Shown piece by piece: positions 1 to 8,761 of a stretch of DNA of 64,000 nucleotides (its first letter is position 1; the number at the start of each line of letters is the position of its first letter). Both the position numbers and the translations under genes were made by a program. Origin of the DNA: Phytopseudomonas daroniae (GTDB lineage Bacteria; Pseudomonadota; Gammaproteobacteria; Pseudomonadales; Pseudomonadaceae); the NCBI RefSeq assembly GCF_004327285.1, contig NZ_QJUI01000002.1, forward strand, positions 62,001 to 126,000, written 5' to 3'. The notes beneath the pieces are model-generated. The model did not search any database and was not told the origin of the DNA. It saw only the letters and a program-made list of their open reading frames with translations.

Positions 1-1134
1 CACCTGGCCCAGGCACAGGCGGTAGGCGTTCTCCAGCAGGTTGCCCAGCAATTCGAGCAGCGCCGCGCGCTCCATGGGAATTTCCAGCCAGGGATCGAAC
101 TGCCGTTGTACGGCTACCTGCTTGCCACGATAAACCTTGTCGAGTGCCTCGCAGAGGTTGTCCACCACTCGTACCAACGGCACCCGGTGACGCACCAGGC
201 CGCTCTTGCGCAGGCTGGCGCGCTGCAACTGATAGCCGATCTGCTGACTCATGCGCTCGATCTGCCCCTGCAGGATCTGCGACTGCTCACGGCTTTCCGG
301 CTGGGTCGCGATGACCTCGGCCGCCCCCTGCAATACGGAAAGTGGGGTTTTCAGGCTATGCGCCAGGTCGTCCAGGGAATGGCGATAACGCTCGCGCTGC
401 TGGCGTTCGCTGTCCAGCAGGCGGTTCAGCGAGCCGGTCAGGCGCAGCAGTTCGCGGGGATGCTCATCACTCAGACGCTCGCGAGTGCCGCCCTCCACTT
501 CGTCCAGCTCTTCGCGCAGCCCACGCAAACTGCGAAAACCCCAGGTCAGACCGAACCACAGTAGCCCGAGAAGCAATAACAGGGCGCCGCCGAGCCACAG
601 ATAGAGCTGGCTCATGAAATCGTTGTACAGGGCCTGGGTATCGCTGGCCGGCTGCATGGTAACGATGCTGAAGGCCGCGTTCTGTCCGCGCAGCAGCTTG
701 ATTTCCACGTCATAGATATAGAATTCGCGGCCCTGACGATCCGAGACTCGCAACAGCTCGTCACCGCGGCCGTCGTACCGCGGCAGGTAGGAGACGGAAA
801 TGTCCCGCGCCGAGCGTGATTTCCAGACCAGGTGCCCGTCACGGTCATAAATGAAACCCAGCAGTTGCGCATCGGGAATATCGAATTCCTCGTCGGGCAA
901 CTTGCTCGGCATCCGCAGCTTGCCATCGTCGGTACGGGCAGCGGAGATCAGCGTGCCAGCGTCAGCGGCCAGGCGTTTCTCGACGGATTTTTCCAGGGCA
1001 ATCAGAAAGGCGCCACGTAAAGCCGGCAGCAGTGCCAGCATGAACAGCACCGCAAGCACAGTGCTGCCAAGCATCAGACGCAGACGCAAGGAAGAAATCC
1101 AGCGGTCTCGCAATCGCCTGAAGCCTGACGTCAT
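1..1134 (-). CDS. phoQ: Sensor histidine kinase PhoQ, partial (3' end beyond the left edge)
   Basis: Membrane sensor kinase of the PhoPQ system, which senses low Mg2+ and cationic peptides and phosphorylates PhoP. The frame is open for 378 codons to the window edge. A hydrophobic segment lies near residues 21-43, a periplasmic sensor follows, and a second membrane segment lies near 178-198. A HAMP linker leads to the HisKA box LAHSLKTPL, with the phospho-accepting His at about residue 259. The start of the N box (ELLGNLLENAYR) is just visible, so most of the ATPase domain is missing. The ATG overlaps the phoP stop by 4 bp (ATGA), as expected for a translationally coupled operon. Identity rests mainly on the oprH-phoP context. 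Confidence 0.93.
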   Translation of the reverse strand, partial: MTSGFRRLRDRWISSLRLRLMLGSTVLAVLFMLALLPALRGAFLIALEKSVEKRLAADAGTLISAARTDDGKLRMPSKLPDEEFDIPDAQLLGFIYDRDGHLVWKSRSARDISVSYLPRYDGRGDELLRVSDRQGREFYIYDVEIKLLRGQNAAFSIVTMQPASDTQALYNDFMSQLYLWLGGALLLLLGLLWFGLTWGFRSLRGLREELDEVEGGTRERLSDEHPRELLRLTGSLNRLLDSERQQRERYRHSLDDLAHSLKTPLSVLQGAAEVIATQPESREQSQILQGQIERMSQQIGYQLQRASLRKSGLVRHRVPLVRVVDNLCEALDKVYRGKQVAVQRQFDPWLEIPMERAALLELLGNLLENAYRLCLGQV

Positions 1135-1808
1135 CGGCAGCGCTCGGTAAACAGGTAGCCCTGACCACGCACCGTTTCGATGGGTTTGAAGCCGTTGCTG
1201 CTTTCCAGCTTGCGGCGCAGACGACCGACCAGTACCTCGATCACATTGGGATCGCGCTCGTCGTCATCGGGATAGAGTTGCTCGATCAGACGTTCCTTGG
1301 GCACCACTTGCTGGTGGTGGCGCATCAGGTATTCGAGAATGCGGTATTCGTAGGCGGTCAGGCCCATGCCGGCACCATCGATGAGCGCCTGCTTGCGGTT
1401 CATGTCCAGCAGCAATGGGCCAGCCTCGATGGTCGACTGAATGAAGCCGGAGGAACGGCGCAACAAGGCGTTGAGGCGTGCCTCCAGCTCTTCGAACTGG
1501 AATGGCTTGACCACATAGTCGTCGGCACCGGAGGCCAGGCCTTCGACCTTGTCCTGCCAGTTGCCACGGGCAGTGAGGATCAGAATGGGAAAGGTCTTGT
1601 CGCGGCTGCGTAGCTGGCGAATCAGATCCAGCCCGCTGATGCCCGGCAGGCCGAGATCGACCACGGCCAGATCATGGTGGTACTCATCGACGCGATACAG
1701 CGCCTCTTCGGCGTTGGCGACCGCGTCCACCACGTGGCCCTGCTCGCCGAGTCGGGTATAGAGATGATGACGCAGCAGCGCCTCATCCTCCACGACCAGC
1801 AATTTCAT
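1131..1808 (-). CDS. phoP: Response regulator PhoP
   Basis: OmpR-family response regulator of 225 aa that controls oprH, its own operon and lipid A modification genes. The receiver domain begins MKLLVVEDEALLRHH, with the phospho-acceptor Asp at residue 51 (AVVDLGLPG) and the conserved Lys in YVVKPF. The C-terminal winged helix contains EVLVGRLRRKLE and ends in RGQGYLFTERC. An upstream in-frame extension to 1844 exists, but the ATG at 1808 starts exactly where PhoP proteins start. It is flanked by oprH upstream and phoQ downstream on the same strand, the classical Pseudomonas order. The sequence matches my memory of the P. aeruginosa protein closely. Confidence 0.97.
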   Translation of the reverse strand: MKLLVVEDEALLRHHLYTRLGEQGHVVDAVANAEEALYRVDEYHHDLAVVDLGLPGISGLDLIRQLRSRDKTFPILILTARGNWQDKVEGLASGADDYVVKPFQFEELEARLNALLRRSSGFIQSTIEAGPLLLDMNRKQALIDGAGMGLTAYEYRILEYLMRHHQQVVPKERLIEQLYPDDDERDPNVIEVLVGRLRRKLESSNGFKPIETVRGQGYLFTERCR

Positions 1809-1828
1809 CGTTGCATGCCCTCCAACAT

Positions 1829-1962
1829 AAGCTTCAAGCCGCAAGCTTCAAGCGACAAGCGACAAGCCAGAAGCAACGGTGCTCGATTCGGCTTCAACCT
1901 ACAGCTTGAAGCTTGTTGTCGCTGTTACCGGCTCGCATCGAGCGACTGGTGTCGCTCGATGC
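1829..1962. repeat. Intergenic AAGCTT repeat tract and 12-bp hairpin between oprH and phoP
   Basis: Reiterated AAGCTTCAAG/ACAAGC units fill the gap, with an exact 11-bp inverted pair at 1842-1852 and 1905-1915. A perfect 12-bp stem follows (1935-1946 and 1951-1962, loop tggt). The hairpin lies just after the oprH stop and has no T tract. It could limit read-through or stabilise the abundant oprH message within the oprH-phoP-phoQ transcript. AAGCTTGAAGC tracts of this kind are dispersed in pseudomonad intergenic regions. Confidence 0.6.
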
Positions 1963-1979
1963 TGAGAGCGTACGGTGAT

Positions 1980-2588
1980 TTAGAACTTGTAGTTGGCACC
2001 CAGATACCACTGACCGCTGCTATGCAGGTCGAGGGAACCGACCTTGCCCTGCTCGTGCGGGGCGAACTCGGTGCTGGCGTTGGTGCGCAGGTAACGATAG
2101 CCACCTTCGACGGAGGCATTCTCGTTGACGTCCTGCAGCAAACCAGCCTGCAGACCGGCAGCATACCCGACATTGGTGTCACGCGAGACACCCGGGCTGT
2201 TCTGCTCCAGCTTGACCAGGCCCAGGGTGCCACCACCGAACAGCTTGGTGCCGTTCTCGTTCAGGGGCAGGAAGGCGTCGTAGCTGCCGAGCAGGTTCTG
2301 CTGGCGCAGCTTGAGGCCTTTGTTGCTGCCCGAGATGTACTCGTAGGTGCCGTAGTAACGACCAGCGTCAGTCTGTTGACCGGCACGAACACCCCAGGTG
2401 CTGGTGTTGTTGATGACGCTGTCGAAGTTCGGGTTACCCAGATTGGCGTTCAGCGCCGAAGACTTCTGGATGTTGTTGCTGGTCTGGCCCCAGGTCAGGC
2501 CGGCGAAATTGTCGGCGGCATGGGCGGCGGTCGCGGCGCCGAACACCAGGGAAGTAGCCAGAGCCAGCTTGGTAAGAGTCGCGTTCAT
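1980..2588 (-). CDS. oprH: Outer membrane protein OprH
   Basis: Small outer-membrane beta-barrel of 202 aa that binds LPS and replaces divalent cations in the outer membrane under Mg2+ limitation. A Sec signal peptide (about residues 1-24, cleavage after AHA) is followed by alternating amphipathic strands ending in GQWYLGANYKF, a typical barrel C-terminus with terminal Phe. Length equals the family norm of about 200 aa. A GAGAGG ribosome site precedes the ATG. It is the first gene of oprH-phoP-phoQ, and four GTTCAG half-sites lie 65-103 bp upstream. Identification rests on both sequence and operon context. Confidence 0.93.
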   Translation of the reverse strand: MNATLTKLALATSLVFGAATAAHAADNFAGLTWGQTSNNIQKSSALNANLGNPNFDSVINNTSTWGVRAGQQTDAGRYYGTYEYISGSNKGLKLRQQNLLGSYDAFLPLNENGTKLFGGGTLGLVKLEQNSPGVSRDTNVGYAAGLQAGLLQDVNENASVEGGYRYLRTNASTEFAPHEQGKVGSLDLHSSGQWYLGANYKF

Positions 2589-2652
2589 GGAGATGCCTCT
2601 CGAATGGCAGTGGGTTGATGAAAAACTCGAGAGTCATCCTGCCCGGTGTCGA

Positions 2653-2691
2653 CTGAACCCTGCCTGAACCCTTTCTGAACCACCCCTGAAC
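2653..2691 (-). promoter_or_regulatory. Tandem PhoP box upstream of oprH
   Basis: On the minus strand GTTCAG occurs four times with exactly 5 bp between copies (plus-strand CTGAAC at 2653, 2664, 2675 and 2686), a perfect 11-bp period. PhoP-family regulators bind direct repeats of this period. The array ends 64 bp before the oprH ATG, and a weak -10-like AGGATGACT lies about 12 bp downstream of the last half-site. Four half-sites would allow two PhoP dimers or a shifted register. The binding assignment is inference. Confidence 0.85.
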
Positions 2692-2799
2692 AACTCGCCC
2701 ACTGCCCTGTTTCCGCCGCCTGCCCCGGAAAAACCGCCCGGACATTGACTCGGATCAATACCCTGAAGGCCAGTGAGACTAGCAACCCGATCACCGATA

Positions 2800-2901
2800 A
2801 TGCACTCCACGGCCCTGGCCACTGGCGAGGCCACCTGTATCGACTGCCATAAGGGCATCGCCCACAAGCTGCCCGACATGAGCGGCGTACACGGCTGGTA
2901 A
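2800..2901 (+). pseudogene. C-terminal remnant of a NapC/NirT-type c-type cytochrome
   Basis: Thirty-three codons read MHSTALATGEATCIDCHKG and continue with IAHKLPDMSGVHGW before TAA. The CIDCHKGIAHKLPDM block, with its CxxCH haem site, is the characteristic last haem motif and C-terminus of NapC/NirT/TorC membrane tetrahaem cytochromes. No start region, membrane anchor or other haem motif precedes it. The rest of the gene has been deleted or replaced by the oprH promoter region. I therefore call it a decayed fragment, not a small gene. Confidence 0.75.
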
Positions 2902-2922
2902 GCGCCTGGCTGGCGCGGCAGA

Positions 2923-3645
2923 ATGCCGGCCATGATCGATACCGACCTCCCACTCTGTTGCGGCGCCTTGAGCGACGCCTGGCCCTTTGCCCGTCTATTG
3001 CCAGGCGCACGGCTGATCAGCACGTATTTCGACCCCGCGCAGTTGGCACCTACGGATTTCGCCACCGTCGGCGTGCCCGAGGTGCGCGGCGTCGCCAAGC
3101 GCCAGGCGGAACACCTGGCCGGGCGATTCTGTGCCCGCGAGGCGCTGCGCCAGGTGACCGGTATCGCCAGCGTGCCTGCGGTAGGCGCTGACCGCTCCCC
3201 ACAGTGGCCCGCTCAAGTCAGCGGCTCCATCACCCATAGCCACGGCTGGGCGGCGGCCATCGTGGCCCCGCGCTCGCACTGGCGCGGCCTGGGCCTGGAC
3301 GCCGAACACCTGCTGGCGAGCAAGCGCGCGGAAGGTCTGGCAACGGAAATCCTCACACCCGGTGAACTACAGCGCCTGCACGGCCAGACAGCCGAACAGC
3401 GGGCGCTACACATCAGCCTGACCTTCTCGCTCAAGGAAAGCCTGTTCAAGGCGCTCTACCCGCTGGTGCACAAGCACTTCTATTTTCAGGATGCCGAGCT
3501 GCTCGACCTCGACCCCGATCAAGGCAGCGCGCGCCTACGCTTGCTGATCGAGCTGAGCGAAGAGTGGCCAGCCGGCAGCGAACTGAGCGGGCTGTATGTC
3601 GACCAGGAACAGCGGTTGCTCAGCCTGGTGGCCGTCCCGGCCTGA
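2923..3645 (+). CDS. pcpS: 4'-phosphopantetheinyl transferase (PcpS/EntD type)
   Basis: Transfers the phosphopantetheine arm from coenzyme A to carrier proteins. In Pseudomonas the single PcpS serves both fatty-acid ACP and siderophore synthetases. The 240-aa protein shows the family blocks in order: KRQAEHLAGRFCAREAL, the SGSITHSHGWAAA segment, GLDAEHLL with the Mg2+-binding acidic residue, and FSLKESLFKALYPLV with the WxxKEA-like motif. It ends in LLSLVAVPA, like P. aeruginosa PcpS. Two ATGs three codons apart (2923, 2932) are possible. I keep the first because related proteins also have an Met-x-x-Met start. Confidence 0.93.
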   Translation: MPAMIDTDLPLCCGALSDAWPFARLLPGARLISTYFDPAQLAPTDFATVGVPEVRGVAKRQAEHLAGRFCAREALRQVTGIASVPAVGADRSPQWPAQVSGSITHSHGWAAAIVAPRSHWRGLGLDAEHLLASKRAEGLATEILTPGELQRLHGQTAEQRALHISLTFSLKESLFKALYPLVHKHFYFQDAELLDLDPDQGSARLRLLIELSEEWPAGSELSGLYVDQEQRLLSLVAVPA

Positions 3646-3942
3646 AGCACTGAGTAGGGTGGACGACGCTTTATCCGTCCACCAAACCGTAATCGTAGGC
3701 TGTAGGGTGGGCCGGGCAGCGATCCGCTTCAGATCCGTAGGTTGGATTAGCGAAGCGTAATCCGACATTTGGCCGGCACATCCGATACAAATCTCAAACG
3801 GCCGCTAGCGCCACGCTGCTGCCATTGCCTTGAACACCAGCAGCCTGTCCTGAGGGTGATGAACGGATTCTGAAACAGCAGTAAGTCAGCAGTTCGCCGG
3901 GCAAATCCGATAAACTCGGCACATTGCCGTCCGGAGTGCCCC
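3646..3942. repeat. Intergenic gap with GTAGGGTGGAC-type repeat
   Basis: No gene is seen here. At 3654-3683 the text GTAGGGTGGACGACGC continues into a matching arm, giving an 8-bp stem (3658-3665 and 3676-3683). A second GTAGGGTGGG unit lies near 3702, and a GTAGGTTGGATTAGCG unit near 3738. Near-identical GTAGGGTGGACGACGCTT starts again at 29569. These are dispersed pseudomonad intergenic repeats. The last 100 bp before apeB hold no clear motif. Confidence 0.6.
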
Positions 3943-5232
3943 ATGCGCGAAGAACTGAATCAAGGCCTGATCGATTTTCTCAACGCCTCACCTACACCCT
4001 TTCACGCCACCGCCAGCCTGGCCATGCGCCTGGAGGCCGCCGGTTATCGGCATCTCGACGAGCGCGCGACCTGGCATACCGAGCCCGGCGGCCGCTATTA
4101 CGTGACCCGCAACGATTCCTCGATCATCGCCTTCAAGCTGGGCCATCGTGCGCCTGTCGAGGGTGGTATCCGCCTGGTTGGCGCCCACACCGACAGCCCC
4201 TGTCTGCGCGTGAAGCCGAACCCCGAACTGCAACGCCAGGGCTTCTTCCAGCTTGGCGTGGAAGTCTACGGCGGCGCCCTGCTCGCGCCCTGGTTCGACC
4301 GTGACCTGTCCCTGGCCGGCCGCGTGACCTACCGACGTGACGGCAAGGTGGAAAGCCAGCTGATCGATTTCTATCAGCCTATCGCCGTCATCCCCAGCCT
4401 GGCCATTCACCTCAACCGCGAGGCCAATCAGGGTTGGGCGATCAATGCGCAGACCGAACTTCCGCCGATCCTCGCTCAGCTCGCCGGTGCCGAGGGTGCT
4501 GACTTCCGCGCCCTGCTCAGCGAACAGCTGGCCATGGAACACGACTTCAGCGCCGACGCGGTGCTGGACTACGAACTGAGCTTCTACGACACCCAGAGCG
4601 CCGCGGTAGTCGGCCTCAACCAGGACTTCATCGCCGGTGCGCGTCTGGACAACCTGCTGTCCTGCTACGCCGGCCTGCAGGCCCTGCTGGATGCCAGCGA
4701 CGAAGAAACCTGCGTGCTGGTGTGCACCGACCACGAGGAAGTAGGCTCCTGCTCGACCTGTGGTGCCGACGGCCCGATGCTCGAGCAGGTGCTTCGCCGC
4801 GTGCTGCCGGAGGGCGACGGTTTCGTACGCACCATTCAGCGCTCGCTGCTGGTTTCCGCCGACAACGCCCATGGCGTGCACCCGAACTACGAAAGCAAGC
4901 ACGACGGCAACCACGGCCCCAAACTCAACGCCGGGCCGGTGATCAAGATCAACAGCAACCAGCGCTACGCCACCAACAGCGAAACCGCCGGGTTCTTCCG
5001 CCATTTGTGCCTGGAAAACGAAGTGCCGGTACAGAGCTTCGTGACCCGTAGCGACATGGGTTGCGGCTCGACCATCGGCCCGATCACCGCCAGCCGCCTT
5101 GGCGTGCGCACGGTGGATATCGGTCTGCCGACCTTCGCGATGCACTCGATTCGCGAGCTGGCTGGCAGCCAGGATCTGGCGCATCTGGTGAAAGTACTCG
5201 GCGCCTTCTACAACAGCCATGACCTGCCCTGA
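3943..5232 (+). CDS. apeB: M18 family aminopeptidase ApeB
   Basis: Cytoplasmic dinuclear-zinc aminopeptidase of the M18 (aspartyl aminopeptidase) family, 429 aa, the usual length. Diagnostic motifs are the metal ligand in [15 protein letters not shown] (about residues 78-92), the catalytic CTDHEEVGS (about 262-270) and the C-terminal [10 protein letters not shown] block followed by [10 protein letters not shown]. The tetrahedral assembly typical of the family presumably applies. It is followed after 7 bp by gmhA on the same strand, so the two are probably co-transcribed. Assignment by sequence is firm. Confidence 0.96.
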   Translation: MREELNQGLIDFLNASPTPFHATASLAMRLEAAGYRHLDERATWHTEPGGRYYVTRNDSSIIAFKLGHRAPVEGGIRLVGAHTDSPCLRVKPNPELQRQGFFQLGVEVYGGALLAPWFDRDLSLAGRVTYRRDGKVESQLIDFYQPIAVIPSLAIHLNREANQGWAINAQTELPPILAQLAGAEGADFRALLSEQLAMEHDFSADAVLDYELSFYDTQSAAVVGLNQDFIAGARLDNLLSCYAGLQALLDASDEETCVLVCTDHEEVGSCSTCGADGPMLEQVLRRVLPEGDGFVRTIQRSLLVSADNAHGVHPNYESKHDGNHGPKLNAGPVIKINSNQRYATNSETAGFFRHLCLENEVPVQSFVTRSDMGCGSTIGPITASRLGVRTVDIGLPTFAMHSIRELAGSQDLAHLVKVLGAFYNSHDLP

Positions 5233-5239
5233 GGCCAGC

Positions 5240-5827
5240 ATGATCGAACATATCCGCAACAGCCTGATCGAGGCCAGCCGCGCGCTGGACGCCTTTCTTG
5301 CCAACGAGCAGACCCTGGCCAATATCGAACAGGCGGCCAGCCTGCTGGTGGCCAGTTTCGAGGCCAGGGGCAAGGTGTTTTCCTGCGGCAATGGCGGCTC
5401 CATGTGCGACGCCATGCACTTCGCCGAGGAACTCACCGGGCGTTATCGCAAGAACCGTCCGGGCATTGCCGCGGTATCGATCAGCGACGCCAGCCATATC
5501 AGCTGCGTGGCCAACGACTTCGGTTACGACCACATCTTCTCGCGCTATGTGGAATCCCACGGCCGCGAAGGCGATGTGCTGCTGGCCATCAGCACCAGCG
5601 GCAAGAGTCCCAACGTGGTCAAGGCTGCCGAAGCCGCCAAGGCATTGGGCATCAAGGTCATCGCCCTGACCGGCAAACCCGGCTCGCTGTTGGAGAGCCT
5701 GGCCGACGTATGCATCTGCGCACCGGGCGGCGATTTCGCCGACCGTACCCAGGAGCTGCATATCAAGGTGATCCATATCCTCATCGAACTGATCGAGCGC
5801 TCGCTCAGCCCGCAGAACTACGCCTGA
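5240..5827 (+). CDS. gmhA: Phosphoheptose isomerase of enterobacterial GmhA type
   Basis: SIS-domain isomerase converting sedoheptulose 7-phosphate to D-glycero-D-manno-heptose 7-phosphate for LPS inner core. The ATG at 5240 (MIEHIRNSL) gives 195 aa, against 192 in E. coli. Key segments are [20 protein letters not shown], the [16 protein letters not shown] block, the phosphate-binding STSGKSPNV, and [13 protein letters not shown] with the catalytic His. These match E. coli GmhA. The GmhA/DiaA-like protein I recall for P. aeruginosa instead has GGSAGDAQHF. It may therefore be a second, acquired or specialised isomerase. It starts 7 bp after apeB. Confidence 0.88.
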   Translation: MIEHIRNSLIEASRALDAFLANEQTLANIEQAASLLVASFEARGKVFSCGNGGSMCDAMHFAEELTGRYRKNRPGIAAVSISDASHISCVANDFGYDHIFSRYVESHGREGDVLLAISTSGKSPNVVKAAEAAKALGIKVIALTGKPGSLLESLADVCICAPGGDFADRTQELHIKVIHILIELIERSLSPQNYA

Positions 5828-5870
5828 GACCAGGACGGCGCCGCAGCAGCGTGATGGAGACTTCGCCCAC

Positions 5871-8024
5871 GTGATTCACTCAAGAGCCCTGCTGTCCTGT
5901 CTGTTACTGGTGCTACTGACCTTGCTGCCTGGCGTCGATGCCCAGGCTGCCGGGCTCCCAGGCCTGCTCGGTGGCGGCAGCAGCGAAAGCGCCCAGGCCG
6001 ACCAGCCGCTGGATCGTTCGCTGGATGAAGTGATCAAGTCGCTGGAGGACAACAAGCAGCGCACGCAGTTGCTCAATGACCTGAAAGCCCTGCGTGACGC
6101 GCAACAGACGCAGGCGGATGCCCGCACCGGTGTATTGGGGCTGATCGGCAGCACCTTGGGCGGTATCGAAAAACAGTTCTCCGGGGCCGATAGTCCATTG
6201 GCACGCTGGCAATTGGAGCTGGCCCACAGCCAGGATGAGCTGGTCGCGCTGATGCCCGAGCCCGGCAAGCGCTTGGCGCTGATCAGCAGCTTCGCCCTGA
6301 TTCTCGGCGTGTGGAGCCTGCTGGCCATCAGCCTGCACGCCCTCAGCCATCAAGTACGCATACGCTTCGGCCTGGCCGAGGAACTGCCGCAAAACCCACG
6401 ACCCAGCGACCTGCTGCGTTTTGCCCTGCGCAAGCTCGGCCCCTGGTTCGCCGCCTTGCTGATCACCGGCTACCTGAGCTACGTGCTGCCGGCCTCCCTG
6501 GGCCGCGACCTGGCCATGGTGCTGGCCTACGCCCTGCTGTTCGGCACCTGCTTCTCGGCCATCTGCGTGATCGCCTTTTCCCTGCTTGACGGCCCGCATC
6601 GCCGCACTGCCCTGCACATCCTCCGGCGCCGAGCCTTCCGGCCGCTGTGGTTGATCGGCAGCTTCGCCGCCTTCGGCGAGGCGCTGAACGACCCGCGCCT
6701 GATCGACAGCCTCGGCACCAACCTGGCGCATACCACCGCGACCATCGTCAACGTGCTGGCGGCCCTGTCGACCGGTCTGTTCATCCTGCGTTTCCGCCGG
6801 CCCATCGCCCACCTGATGCGCAACCAGCCGCTGTCGCGGCGCCTGACCCGGCGCGGCATCAGCGAAACCGTGCAAGTGCTCGGCAGCCTGTGGTACCTGC
6901 CGGCGCTGGTACTGGTGGCCATTTCGCTGTTCGCCACCTTCGTTTCCGCCGGCGATACCAGCACTGCACTGCGCCAGGCGCTGATCTGCAGCGTGCTGCT
7001 GGTGACCTGCATGGTGGTCAACGGTCTGATTCGCCGCCGGATGCTCAAGGCTCGCCTCAAGCATCGCCGCAATGCCCAGTACTTCGAACGCTTCCAGAGC
7101 TTCTTCCATACCCTGGTGACGTTCGCCATCTGGCTGTTGTTCACCGAACTGGGTCTGCGCGTGTGGGGCCTGTCGCTGATCCGCTTCGCCCAGGGCGACG
7201 GCCACGAGATCAGCGTCAAGCTATTCGGCCTCGGCGCCACCCTGGCCTGCGGCTGGCTGGTGTGGATTCTCAGCGATACAGCGGTGCATCACGCCCTGAC
7301 CCGCTCGCGCAAGGGGCAGACCAACGCCCGCGCGCAGACCATGATGCCGTTGATCCGCAACGTGCTGTTCATCAGCATCTTCATCATCGCGGCGATTGTC
7401 GCTCTGGCCAACATGGGCATGAACGTCACGCCACTGCTTGCCGGTGCCGGCGTCATCGGCCTGGCCATCGGCTTCGGCGCGCAGTCACTGGTGGCGGATC
7501 TGATCACCGGGCTGTTCATCATCATCGAAGATTCTCTGGCCATCGACGATTACGTCGATGTCGGCGGCCACCTCGGCACCGTCGAAGGCCTGACCATTCG
7601 TACCGTGCGCCTGCGCGACATCGACGGCATCGTGCACACCATCCCGTTCAGCGAGATCAAAAGCATCAAGAACTACTCGCGGGAATTCGGCTACGCCATC
7701 TTCCGCGTCGCCGTGCCCCACGACATGAACATCGACGATGCCATCAAGCTGCTGCGCGACGTGGCTACCGAGCTGCGCAACGATGTGCTGATGCGCCGCA
7801 ATATCTGGTCGCCGCTGGAGATTCAGGGTGTGGAGAGTTTCGAATCAGGTAACGCCGTACTGCGTGCCCGCTTCAAGACCGCGCCGATCAAGCAGTGGGA
7901 GGTGTCCCGCGCCTTCAACCTGGCGCTCAAACGGCACCTGGACGAATCCGGGCTTAGCCTGGCAACGCCACGCCTGAATATCCAGATGACCGCCGTCAAT
8001 CCGACCAGCCAGGAAACTCAGTAA
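5871..8024 (+). CDS. Large MscS-family mechanosensitive channel (YbiO-like)
   Basis: Inner-membrane channel that probably opens on osmotic downshock. The GTG start gives 717 aa with a signal peptide (about 1-27), a coiled periplasmic segment with GGG repeats, then about ten hydrophobic helices. The MscS core is PLLAGAGVIGLAIGFGAQSL with following VADLITG, near residues 520-547. It is the Gly/Ala-rich pore helix. The beta domain DDYVDVGGHLGTVEGLTIR and a C-terminal alpha/beta domain follow. Architecture resembles E. coli YbiO (741 aa) more than the minimal 286-aa MscS. It stands alone between gmhA and lemA, with a 7-bp inverted repeat (8035-8041 and 8052-8058) after the stop. Confidence 0.88.
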   Translation: MIHSRALLSCLLLVLLTLLPGVDAQAAGLPGLLGGGSSESAQADQPLDRSLDEVIKSLEDNKQRTQLLNDLKALRDAQQTQADARTGVLGLIGSTLGGIEKQFSGADSPLARWQLELAHSQDELVALMPEPGKRLALISSFALILGVWSLLAISLHALSHQVRIRFGLAEELPQNPRPSDLLRFALRKLGPWFAALLITGYLSYVLPASLGRDLAMVLAYALLFGTCFSAICVIAFSLLDGPHRRTALHILRRRAFRPLWLIGSFAAFGEALNDPRLIDSLGTNLAHTTATIVNVLAALSTGLFILRFRRPIAHLMRNQPLSRRLTRRGISETVQVLGSLWYLPALVLVAISLFATFVSAGDTSTALRQALICSVLLVTCMVVNGLIRRRMLKARLKHRRNAQYFERFQSFFHTLVTFAIWLLFTELGLRVWGLSLIRFAQGDGHEISVKLFGLGATLACGWLVWILSDTAVHHALTRSRKGQTNARAQTMMPLIRNVLFISIFIIAAIVALANMGMNVTPLLAGAGVIGLAIGFGAQSLVADLITGLFIIIEDSLAIDDYVDVGGHLGTVEGLTIRTVRLRDIDGIVHTIPFSEIKSIKNYSREFGYAIFRVAVPHDMNIDDAIKLLRDVATELRNDVLMRRNIWSPLEIQGVESFESGNAVLRARFKTAPIKQWEVSRAFNLALKRHLDESGLSLATPRLNIQMTAVNPTSQETQ

Positions 8025-8150
8025 GCGGTCGGACGCGCTGGCAAAGCGGAACCAGCGCACATCCATACGGGCTCACCCGGCCTCGCTCGCACAGGCCGGC
8101 GAGCATTGCGCTACCATGACGGCACATTTTCCAATCGATAGGGACATCCC

Positions 8151-8747
8151 ATGGATATTTCCACCCTCATCATCATTGCCGTACTGGTCGCTGCCGTCTT
8201 CTACGTGATCAGTATCTACAATCGCCTGGTCACCCTGCGTAACCGTTACCAGAACGGCTTCGCGCAGATCGAAGTGCAGCTCAAGCGCCGTTACGACCTG
8301 ATCCCCAATCTGGTGGAAACCGCCAAGGCCTACCTTTCACACGAGCGCGAAACCCTGGAAGCCGTGGTCGCTGCCCGTAACGGTGCCGTCGAGAGCCTCA
8401 AGCAAGCTTCGCAGAACCCTGGCGATGCCCAGAGCATGAACCTGCTGGCCAACGCCGAGGGCGTGCTGAAGAACGCCATGGGGCGCCTCAACGTGACGGT
8501 CGAGGCCTACCCGGATCTCAAGGCCTCGCAGAACATGCAGCAGCTCAGCGAAGAGTTGAGCAGCACCGAGAACAAGGTGGCTTTCGCCCGCCAGGCCTAC
8601 AACGATGCGGTCACCGCCTACAACGCCTACCGCCAGAGTTTCCCACCCGTGGTACTGGCTGGCGCCTTCGGCCATGGCAGCGATGCCGCCCTGCTGGAGT
8701 TCGCCGACAGTGTGGCGATTCAGGAAGCCCCGAAAGTCTCCTTCTGA
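8151..8747 (+). CDS. LemA family protein
   Basis: Membrane-anchored helical protein of 198 aa. One N-terminal transmembrane helix (about residues 3-23) is followed by the family signature YNRLVTLRNRYQNGFAQIEV and LKRRYDLIPNLVETAKAYL, then long amphipathic helices including the NVTVEAYPDLKASQNM block. LemA proteins have no established enzymatic role and are repeatedly found beside membrane M48 proteases, as here, where the protease starts 14 bp downstream. The two probably act together in envelope protein quality control, which is inference from gene pairing. Confidence 0.93.
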   Translation: MDISTLIIIAVLVAAVFYVISIYNRLVTLRNRYQNGFAQIEVQLKRRYDLIPNLVETAKAYLSHERETLEAVVAARNGAVESLKQASQNPGDAQSMNLLANAEGVLKNAMGRLNVTVEAYPDLKASQNMQQLSEELSSTENKVAFARQAYNDAVTAYNAYRQSFPPVVLAGAFGHGSDAALLEFADSVAIQEAPKVSF

Positions 8748-8761
8748 GCACGGCGGATCAG

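Noticed and set aside
3988..5436. 482-codon open frame on the minus strand opposite apeB
   Set aside because: It is antisense to a clear M18 aminopeptidase gene and shows repetitive His/Gln/Val composition typical of high-GC shadow frames.
5913..7205. 430-codon minus-strand frame opposite the MscS-family gene
   Set aside because: Antisense shadow with Gln/Ala-rich low complexity; the plus strand has an intact channel gene.
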